From an uncultured Bacilli bacterium (GTDB taxonomy: Bacteria; Bacillota_I; Bacilli_A; RF39; UBA660), in contig CAKOMQ010000006.1 of assembly GCA_934096715.1 (NCBI GenBank), forward strand, positions 1 through 59,776: DNA of 59,776 nt, written 5' to 3'. This document shows positions 38,401 through 50,400 of this stretch, piece after piece. The position numbers and the translations under genes were made by a program. The notes under the pieces were generated by a model. The model ran no database searches and was not told the DNA's origin. It saw only the letters and a list, made by a program, of their open reading frames with translations. The first letter of the stretch is position 1; each line of letters opens with the position of its first letter.

Positions 38401-41400
38401 GCATCTCTTAAGTCATAATAAATTTGTTTTCCATCTGCTCCTTTTTTACCACTAGTCATTTTTATTGTTAAATCACTTAATGTTAATTTTCCACTAGAAT
38501 AATATTTATCTGTAACATTAAATTTCATTGTATATGATCTATTTCCTGCATTTATATCTGATGATTGATGCGTATATTGTAAGTCTGGTTTTATAAAGTC
38601 TACAAAGTCTGCTGTTATTGGCATTGCTTCATTTAGATTTCCAGATGTATCTTTTACTGCACCTGCTTTTATTTCTAATTTTACAGTACCACTCCAATCT
38701 TTGTATTTATTAGAGTTTCTTGCCTTTTCAAAATCAGAAAGTGTTAATGTATATTTATAACCTACTGTTTTTGTTACACCATTTATTGTGTGTGTAAGTG
38801 GCTCATTTACTAATTTCTTTGTTATTCCATTTGTTCCGTCTGCCACTTCATCATCTATAGTTACTGCTATTTCATCAGCTGTTAATGCATCTGTAGTATC
38901 AAAATATTTATCTGTTAGCTTAAATTCAATAGCCTCTGTTTTACTTGAAGAATATTTAGTTGCTTTTACATCAAACAATTTTGGTTTTATAAAGTCTACA
39001 TGTCCTAATGTAAAGTCTTGCTCTACACTAGTATTTCCTGAAGTATCTGTTAATGTTCCTGCTGCAATTTTTATTTTTGTTGTACCACTCCATTCAATAA
39101 ACTCTTTGCCAGTTTGTTTTGAGCCTTCTTCCCAATTTGATAATGTTAAAGTATATTTAACTCCATTTGTAACTGATGTTGCACTACTTAAGCTCTTTTT
39201 AACATTACTTGTTGTTGTAACTTCTTGTCCGTCAACAAATATTCTTATTGAATCTGTTGTTAAACTGTTGCTTGAATAATATTTATCTTGTCCAACTAAG
39301 TCTACTGTTACAACTTTGTTTGTAGCATTTATATTGATGTTTTCAGTATGCCAAATTGGATCTACTACATCGACTATTGCTCCAGAATTATGGTTTGCAT
39401 CATTTGCTGGGTCATCTATACCTATTGTTATAGATTTACCATCATTTGCGTTACCAGATTTATCTGTTACTTTTCCGCTTGGGAATGCTACTGTCATTAT
39501 ACCACTGTATTTGAATCCATCATTTGAAGTTTGTTGTATATTACTTACTACTAATTGATATCTTTCTCCAATCTTCTTGTTATTGTAATATATATCTCCA
39601 TTAGCTTTGTATGTAATATTTCCACTCTTTGTATCTGATGATGTCGTTCTTTTTGTTAGTACTTTCTTAACTGCTGAATTTGAGTTTGTATCATTTCCTA
39701 TATTTATTGTAATATTGTCAGCTGTTAATCCACTTGCACTATTAAAGTATTTATCTGTTACATCAAATATTACTGTTACAGTTTTTGTATTTCCGTTTTT
39801 CTTGTTTCCTATTACTGTATTTGAGTATTCATATGTGAATTCTGGTTTCATAGTATCTTCGAACATTACTCCAGCCATATTTTTCTCTACATTAGAATCT
39901 TTTAGTTCAATTCTGTTCATTGTTCCTGATGTGTTTACATCAATTTCTGACATATTTTGATTTCCATATATGTCTTTTAATGTTCCTTTTGCTAATTGAA
40001 TAGCTACATTACCACTCCACTCTTTAAAGTTCTTTCCATTTTGTCTTGAATTTTGGTTAAATCCTGATAATTTTATTGTGTATTTTACTTCTGTTACTTT
40101 GTTTGATGAATCTGTAACAACTGTTGGTCCTACAACCTCTTTTGCTACACTATCTGCTTTTTCATCATCTACATATACTGTTATTTTGCTACTGTCAATT
40201 GAATAAGTTGATAAAGTACTTACATAGTTTATTCCAGCTATTGGTGTTCCTACTTTATTAGCCTTTCCACTTATTTCTACTGTCATCGTTCCTGTTGCTG
40301 TATCAAAGCTTCCAGATGTTTTTGTCCATTCTGGCTTATATACAGGATTAATTGTTGATCTTGAGCATGCTATTGTTGTACTTGATGTTGAATTTAGCTT
40401 AAATTTATTTAATTTTGAGTAAATTGACTCTGGCGCATATATTATTCCTCCTGATTTACCACAGTTTGTTGCAAAGTTTGTATTTGTTGCTGGTATTTGT
40501 GTAAATTGTGGTCCTAAGTCTAATGTTGCCATTAATGTATAACCACATCCATTAAACATACTTACCATATCTGTTACTTTACTTACAACAAAATTGTCTC
40601 CTAAGTCTAAGCTTGTCATTTTTGCATAACCTGTATTTTTGAACATTGCATTCATTGTAGTAACATTACTTGTAATAAAGTTGCTTCCTAAATTAAGTGT
40701 TGTCATTACATCATGTCCTGTGCCTTCGAACATACTTGCCATTTTTTGTGCACTCTTTGTATTTATACTTAACTCTAGTTTTTGTAATTTTGAATATCCA
40801 CAGTTTTCAAACATTTTATTCATATTTGTAACATTTGCTGTATTAAATTTAGTTCCAAATGCCATTGTCGTCATGTTTGTATATCCTAAATTACTAAACA
40901 TACCTTCCATGTTTGTTACATTTGTCGTATCTACACTATCATCTAATTTAAATCCTGTCATCTTGCTATATCCACATCCCGCAAACATATATGACATGTT
41001 TGTTACACTGTCAAGATGTACTAGGCTAAGATTTTTAACTATTGGATTTGTTGTTGCATCTGTTGCCATAGAACTTGTATTACGTCCTAAGTTTGCAAAT
41101 AGATAACTTGAATCTATATTACCATTTATGATTACAGAACTTCCTACATATACTTTATATGGTCCTGAACCTGTATACCAAGCCATAATTGAACCATCGC
41201 CTGATTCTGATACGTCCCATTTAGTTGAATTTGCTCCACTTAAACCTTCTACAAATATTACTTGCTCTATATCTGCTCTTTTTACAACTTTTTTGTTCTT
41301 TCCTAAGAAGTAGCTGTCTGTACCTGTTTCATCTGCTGTTGATGCTAAACAACTGAATAATACGAATTCTTGTGCTTTTGTTGTATTTCCAGATTGATCT

Positions 41401-44400
41401 GCAAATAGTCCTGCTTTAATTTTTATTCCTAATTGTGATGCATTTACTGGATATCCATTTATATTAATTCTATATTGTTCACCATATGTTAAATCTTTTA
41501 CTTTTGTTATAGAAACTGATAATCCTGTTGTTAATTTCTTGTTTACATATACTTCTATGTCATTAGCTGTAAAGCTTCTTCCTTTTACAAAGTATTTATC
41601 TGTTATATTTAATGTAATATCTGATGTTTGTGCACTTGGTTTTGCATTTGCTGGTCCTACTTGTTCCCATAATGGATCTACTACATCGACTACTTTTTGA
41701 CTTGATGAGCTTCCTCCCGGAATATTTACTCCTGATGTTATTGTTTGTCCTGCATTTACATTTCCACTAGTGTCTAAACCTATAGCTGATGAATTTGTGC
41801 CTTGTTTTAATGCTACTGTAACAACACCACTATAGTCTACATATTCTCCAGTTTTAATCACTTGTTCAAGATTTGATAATTTTAATTTAAATCGTTTTCC
41901 TATTACTTGGTTTGTTAATCCATTTGTTATTGTTGTTCCACTAAGTGTTTTGTTCATAGCTGTTGTTTGTTTTACATCTTCTATTGAAAGTATTTCTTTT
42001 TTTACTTTAGAATTTGTAGTTATATCTACTCCTCCTATTTTTATTGTTAAATAACTTGCCCAGTTATCTTTAGTCAATGTTGTTTTTGAGAAATACTTAT
42101 CTGTTACATCAAATGTCATTGTATAAGTTTTATTTCCATAATCTATATCTCCATTTCCATGAACATATGTTATTTCTGGTGCTATAAAGTCTACAAAATT
42201 TCCTGTCATTTGTTTATATTCATTTGAATTGCCTCCAGAATTATCTTTAGATTCATCAGTTATTACTCCTGCATCAATGTCTAATCTTACTGTACCACTC
42301 CATTCTTTGTATTGTTTTCCACTTTGTCTTGAACCTTGATCAAATCCACTTAATTGCAGTGTATATTGATATCCGACTGTTTTTCCTGAATATGTTATTG
42401 CTGATACTGCTGTAAAATTCTTAGTTACACTGTCTGCCAAATTGTTATCAACATATACTTTTGTTTTTGCCTTATTATTATTAGCTTCTGCTACTGTTGT
42501 TCCTAGTCCTGTTGTTTTTAAATATTTATCCATTACTTTAAATACTATTGTTTCTGTTTTATTTGCTTTATCTGGTGTAGCTGATATAAATTCTATTTTT
42601 GGTTTTATAAAATCTACATGTCCTAAGTTAAATGTTGTTGCAACATTTGAGTTTCCAGATGTATCTTTTAATGTTCCTTTTGGTATTCCTATTTTTACTG
42701 TACCACTCCACTCTAAGAAATCTTTATTTGTCTGTTTTGAACCTTGTTCAAAATTCTTTAATTCTAAGTTATATGTTACTTGTTGACTTGTTATTGCTGT
42801 TCTTGTTAATGTTTTTGAAATACTTGTTGCATTTTCATTATCAACTGTTACTGTTATATTATCTGCAGTTAATGAGTTTGATGCATAGAACTTATCTGTT
42901 CCTATTATTTGTGCTGTTACTGTTCCTGTAGATGCATTTTTAGTAACTGTTCCTAATTTCCATACTGGATCTACAACATCGACTGTTACTCCACTATTAT
43001 GATTTGCATCATTTTCTGGATCATCTATACCTACTGTTATAGTTTTTGCAGAATTTGAATTTCCTGATTTATCTGTTACTTTACCTGCATCAAATGCTAA
43101 TGTCATCTGACCACTATAGTCAAATCCATTATTTGAAGATTGTTGAATATTACTTACTACTAATTGGTATCTTTCTCCAATCTTTTTACCATTATAATAT
43201 ATATCTCCATTTGCTTTATATGTTATTTTTCCACTTGTTTGATCTGCTGATATAGTCTTTTTAGTTAATACTTTTGATACTTTTGAATTTGCTGTTGCAT
43301 CATTATCAAATTTTACTGTAATATTATCTTTTGTCATTGTTGTAGCATTAAAGTATTTATCTGTTACATCAAATACTACTGTTACTGTTTTTGTATTTCC
43401 ATTGTTTGCATTTCCTATTACAGTATTTGAATATTCATATCTAATTTCTGGTTTAATTAAATCTCCAAACATTGTTCCATTAGTGTTTTGTGATATTTCT
43501 CCATCTTTGAATGTTACACTTACCCATGAACCTGATTGGTCTGTTTCCATCATACTTTGGTTTCCATATTCGTCAACTAATTTATTTGCACTATATGTAC
43601 TTGTTGCTTGACCTCTACCACCTATTTTTATAGAAACATTACCACTCCATTCTGTAAAGTTCTTTCCACTTATTCTTACATATTGGTCTAAACCTGTTAA
43701 TGTTAATGTTTGTGTTACTGTTGCTCCAGTTTTTGGATTTGCTGAGCTTAATGTTCTTGCTAATCCAGAAGTTTTCTTTCCTGTAGAATCATAAACTGCA
43801 TCTCCAACTTCTTCTCCATCTACATAAACTGTAATATCAGATGTTGTTAAGTTTGATGTTACATTAGATGTGTAATTTGAATTTGTTGCTCCTTTTAGTT
43901 GAATTGCTAATGAAGTTCCACTTAATGAGCTTGATACTTTTGTCCATTCTGGTTTATATTTTACATTTAATGTTCCTCTGTTGTATGCAAGTGTTGCTGT
44001 ACTTGTTGGCCCTTTCTTAAATGTTGTTCTATTTGAATATATTGCTTCTGGTGCTTGAATTACTGCTCCGGATTTTCCACAATTTGTTGCAAAGTCTGTA
44101 CTTGCATTAGGTATTTTTGTGAATTTTTGTCCTAAATCTAATGATGTCATTGATGTATATCCGCATCCATTAAACATACCTGTCATATCTGTTACTGCTG
44201 ATGTAGTAAATAAATCGCCTAAGTCTAATGTTGTCATCTTACCATATCCACAGTTTCTAAACATATAATCCATTGTTGAAACTTTTGTTGTATTAAATTG
44301 TGTTCCTAAATTTAATGCTGGCATTGATGTATATCCACATCCGTCAAACATACTTGTCATATTTGTTACATTTGCTGTATTAAATACTGCTGGCGTTGCT

Positions 44401-47400
44401 AAATTTAATGTTGTCATTTGAGTACTGCTATATCCACATCCTGCAAACATATTTTGCATATTTGTTACAGCTCTAGTATTAAATGAACTTGTAAATGTTA
44501 ATGTTTTTAATTTATCATGTCCAAAGTTTTGGAACATAGCTTTCATATCTTTTACTTTTTGAGTATTAAAGCTTGTATTAAATGTGAATGTTTCTAAAAC
44601 TTTGTATCCTGTACTTGAGAACATACTTTCCATATCAAGTACATTGTTAGTCTTAAAGTTTGTTCCTAGTTCTAAACTTGTCATTTTATTATATCCACAC
44701 TCTTCAAACATGTGTGACATATCTTGAACTGTTTCTGTATAGAAATTGTTTCCTAAATTCAAGCTTGTCATGGCTTGTTTTCCTGTTCCTCTAAACATAT
44801 ATTTCATATCTGTAACACTACCTATATTTAGTATATTAAGGTTTTCTATAACTGATGTTGCTGTACAATTGCTTCCGCTTCCTATATAGCTGAACAAATA
44901 GCTTGAATTTTTATTAGCAAACATTAAGTCGTCACTTGCTATGTGTACTGTATAAGGATTTGAACCTGTTACCCATGAAATTATTGATTTATCGCCTCTT
45001 GCTGCAGCATTATATGTTGTATATCCATTTGCTGATGATGTACTTCTTTCAAAAATTACTTTTTGTATATTTTCTCTCTTTATATTTGGTATTCCTAAAA
45101 ATGTACTAGTACTTGCAGTCTCTGTTGCTGTTGATAAAATTTGATTCATTAAAGCTATATTTGTTTCTTTGTTTGTATTACCTGATTTATCAGTTGTTGT
45201 TCCTGCTAATATTTTTAGTATTACCTGATCTGCTGCTACACTAAATCCTTTTATTGCTAGTCCATAATCAGCTCCTACTTTTACTGTTTGTCCATTTCTT
45301 GTTTCTGTACGGTCTTTTTTAGAAGTTAATGTTATTGTTGCTCCTGATTCTTTACCATCTACTAATAATTTTATGGTATCACTTACATTATCTCCTACAT
45401 TTCTTTGTGCTAATTTGTCTGTGCTGTAATATTTATCTGTAGTTGTAATTGTTGCTGTCGCATCTGATTCTTGCATATTAATTGTAGATGCATATTTTTC
45501 CCATAATGGGTCTACAACATCGGCTATTACTTCGCTACCCGCTGATGGTACTGATACACCGACTGTAAGTGTTTGTGCAGTATTTGTATTTCCTGCTAAG
45601 TCTCTTAGTATTCCTGCTTGAACTCCTATTGAGAATGTACCACTAAAGTCTGCCCAATTTTTTCCAACTTCTCTTTCTAATTTTTCTAACCCTGATAATT
45701 CTACTTCATATATATGTCCTATTAAGTTGTTACTTGAGTCTCTCTTTTCTGTAGTTTTTACAGTTCTTTCTATTTGACTTGTAATATCTCTATTATTTTC
45801 ATCTTTAATTCTTACTGTTAAATGTCCTTTTGTAAATGCCCCACTTGAATAATGATTATCAGTTGCTTCAAATGTAAATTTTACTATTTTGTTTGTTTTA
45901 TCTATAGTTGTATTTATATATTTTATTGCTGGTTTTATTTTATCTATTTTTACAGTATATGATCTTGTTGATGTATTTGCTGTATCTGTTGTATTATCTG
46001 TTGTTGTTACTGTTATATCATATGTTGCTTCTTGTCCATCTCCTGGGTCTAATGTTACAGCATCTGTTCTGTTTGAATATACTACACTTCCGTTTTTCTT
46101 GACTGTATATGTTGTTGATTTATGTCCACTGTGTGCATCTGAACCATTATTTTTAGCTAGATATACACTTTGATTTGTCCAACTATTGTTTGTGTAGTTT
46201 GATCCACTTGAGCTTCCTAATTTCATTGTCATTGTTCCTGCTGTTGGTGCTGTGTTATCAAACCAAAATGCTTTTGCTGATACTGCTACTGGTGGTGTAT
46301 TTCCAGCATCATCTTTTATACTACTTGTCTTTATCCATAAATAATATTTTCCTGATAATCCGCCTTGACTTATTGTAAATGTTGCAGATTTTCCTGATAC
46401 TGTTATTCCTGAATTCTTTGTAGTCCATCCACTTGATGGTGCACTTGTTCCACTTTCACTCCAAGCATAATCTACAGCTACATTTGATTGAATATTACCA
46501 TCATTATCTGTAATTGTTACTGTTGTACTATGATTTCTTTTCCATGTTTCATTTCCACTTGGTGAGAAACTTACTGTTGGTGCATTCTTATCTATCATTA
46601 CAGTATATGATCTTGTTGCTGTATTTCCCGCATTATCTGTTGTTGTTACTGTTATTGTGTATGTTTCTGTATATCCTGCTCCTGGGTCTAATGTTACTGC
46701 TGATGTTATATTAGAGTATAGTGTACTTCCGTCTTTTTTCTTTACTGTATATGTTGTTGATTTGTGACCACTGTGTGCATCTGAACCATTATTTACTGCT
46801 ACATATACGCTTTGGTTCGTCCAAGTAGCATTACTATATGCATTTCCACTTGAGCTTCCTAATTTCATTGTCATTGTTCCTGCTGTTGGTGCTGTATTAT
46901 CAAATCTGAATACACCTGTTGATACTTTTGTTACAACAGAGTTTCCTGCATTATCTTTTGCTAAATCTGCATTAACTGGTTCTACCCATAAATAGTAATC
47001 TCCTGTCATACTGTTATTTCCTGTTGCTGTTATAGATGTTCCACTTGCTTGGGTATATGAACTTGGTTCTTTATTTCTGTCAGTTGTCCATCCATATTTT
47101 ATTGTTGGAGTTCCACTTATACCACTGTCTGCATCTGATATTGAAATTTTTACAGAATGATTTTTTGCCCAAGTATTGCTAGATGATTCTTTATCTAGGC
47201 TTATTACTGGATTTTTCTTATCTATTTTTATTGTATATGCAGTACTACTTGTTGATACATTAGCTGTATCTGCTGTATTATCTGTTGTTTTTACTGTTAC
47301 AGTATATGTTGCCACATTTCCTGTTCCTGGGTCTAATGTTACAGGATCAGTTCTATCTGTATATATTGCACTTCCACTGCTATTCTTTACAGTGTACGTT

Positions 47401-50400
47401 GTTGATTTATGTCCACTATGTGCATCTGAACCATTATTTTTAGCTAGATATACACTTTGATTTGTCCAACTGTTATTACCATATGCACCTCCACTTGCAC
47501 TTCCTAGTTTCATTGTCATTGTTCCAACTGTTGGTGCTGTATTATCAAAATAAAATACTCCTGTTGATTTTGCAGTTGCTGTTTGGATATTTCCTGCAAC
47601 GTCTTTGAATGTATTATTTAAAGGTTCTATCCATAAATAATATCTCCCTGTTAATCTTTTATTATTTATAATTCCATTTGCAGTAAATGTTGCTGTTTTT
47701 GCCCCTGCTGAATATGATGAAATTGTCGCTGTTGCATAATCTGTTGGTGCTGTTGACGTGTCTGTAGTCCATCCATATCTTATTGAAGCTCCTGTTTCTA
47801 AACCACTATGATCATCTTTTATTGTTACAGTTACTGTACGATTTTGCCTCCAAGTTGTATCTGAATTTGCTCCTAATGATACTGTTGGCGCTGTATTATC
47901 AAACAAGAATGTTCCTGATGAATGTAGAGTAGTTGTATAACTATTTCCAGCCACATCTCTAAGAGTAGTTATTTGTACATGTAAGTAATACGGTCCTGTC
48001 AGTCCGCTTCCTGTAGCATTAAATGATACTGATTTTGTTCCTGCTGTATATGATGGTGTTACTGTTGTCCATGATGATGGTGTTGCTGTACTTGTACTCC
48101 ATGCATATTTTATTGATGCTCCTGTCGCTAGACCACTATCTGCATCTCCTATTGTTATTGAAACATTTCTTGATTTTACAAATGTTCCATTACTTTGTGC
48201 TCCCAAAGTTAACGTTGGATTTGTTTTATCAAATTGATATGGTCCAAATTTATGATATCTTGCTCCTCCAATAGTTATGCTAGCACTACTTTCATTTCCT
48301 GCTTTATCAGTAATTACTGGTGTATATAAATAATATGTTCCTGTTGTTCCAGGATTTATGCTAAATGCTGTTCCACTTGTAAATGTTCCTGTTGCACTTC
48401 CTAATGATGTTGGGTTTGCATTTGCTAATAAATAATAACTTCCTGTTGTAGTAGCTATTCCTGAATTTACACTTCCTGCTGTATCTGCATAATTTACTGT
48501 TACACTTAATGCAGAATTTCTCCAACCTGCTGATGCAGGACTTGCTGTTACTGTTGGTGCTGTATTATCAAATTTGTATGGTCCAAATTTATGATAGCTT
48601 CCTGCTGTACTTACATTTGATGCAGTATCTGTTACTGGTTTTACATACACATAATATGTTCCTGTTATTCCAGAACCTATTGTTATTACATCATTATTAT
48701 TACATGTAGACCATCCACTATCACTTGTTGGTACTTTAGAGTCACTATCTGTAAAATAATATTTTAATGTATTTGAAGATAATGTTGCTGGTCCAGAATC
48801 ATATTCTGTTAATCTTACTTTTGCAGATCTCCAGATTGTCGCATCTGTACCTGTTGGTGTATGCTCTGTAACTGTTAAGTTTACTGTTGGGTTTGTATTA
48901 TCAAATTTGTATGGCCCAAATTTATGATAACTTACTCCTTCAATCGTTATATTTCCTGCACTAGTATTTGTTGCTGTATCCGAAATGCTTTTTACATATA
49001 AATAATATGTTCCTGTCTTTCCTGCTCCTATTGTAAATGCACTACCACTATTGTAAGTTCCTGTAGTTCCTAATTGCGCTGTTGTTGTTGGTGACGAATT
49101 TGTTGTCAAATAATATGGTTGATTTGTTGTTGAAGCAAGTCCTGCGGGTCCTACATCTGCTAGTGTTATTGTTACTGTTGTAGATTTTTTTGCATCAGTT
49201 AGTGAAGAAGGGCTTACTGTTACAGTTGGTGATGAATTATCTATGTTATATGGTCCAAATCTATGATATTGACCATCATTAGCTACTGTTACCATCGTTC
49301 CTTTTGTACTACTTGCATTTCCAAGATTATCTGTTATTGCTTTTATAAACAAATAATATGTTCCTGTTTTTCCTGTTCCTATTGTAAATGCACTACCACT
49401 ATTATAATATCCAGATTCTTCTTTTGAAGTTCCTTGTGCATTTTGCGATAAGAAGTAAGATCTTGTTGCATTATTGTTTACACCTGCTGTACCTTGATCT
49501 GTTAAGTTTACTGTAATATTTGCAGATTTCCAAGCTTTTGCTGTATCACCTGATGGTGTATGGCCAGTTACTGAAGCATCTACTATTGGTCCTGCATTAT
49601 CAAATACATATGGTCCAAATTTATGATAATTTGTTGATCCTATTTTCAAATCACCATTACTTGAATTTCCTGCTTTATCTGTTATTGTTTGTACAAATAA
49701 ATAGTAAGTTCCTGTTTTTCCTGTTCCTATTGTAAATGCGGTTCCACTTGTATAACTAGCTTCTGCTCCTCCAGTTAAAGAATTTGAACTTGATGATAAG
49801 TAATATTTTCCTGTTGTTGAAGCTATTCCTGAATTTACTGAACCTTGATCATCATACATTGTTATTGTTACATTTGTTGATTTAGAAACAGTTGCTGATG
49901 ATTTATCTATTGCTATTCTTGGAGCTGTATTATCAAATCTGTATGGTCCAAATCTATGATATGATTTTCCACCAATTGTTACTAATGTTCCATTTTTTGT
50001 ACTAACCCTTCCATTATCATCTGTTATTGTTGAAATATATAAATAATAATTTCCTGTTTTTCCTGCTCCTATTGTTATTGATTGTCCATTGTTAAAATCT
50101 GTCCATGCTCCTCCTGAAAGTGATGAATCACTTGATGATAAATAATATTGTCCTTTTGAAGCTGGTGTTCCACCTAGTGCTCCTGCTGTAACTGATATTG
50201 TTACATTTGCTTGTCTTGCTGGTTCTGAACTTTCTGGATTTGCAGATATTACAGGTCCTGGTGCTTTACCATTTTCTGATGGGTTTATTGTTCCTGTTGA
50301 ATATGATATTGTTGACCCTGAACTTGAATTTAGTTTAAATGTATAATGGTCTTTATATATATTTTGCATACAATATACTATTGTATTGTCTCTACCAAAT

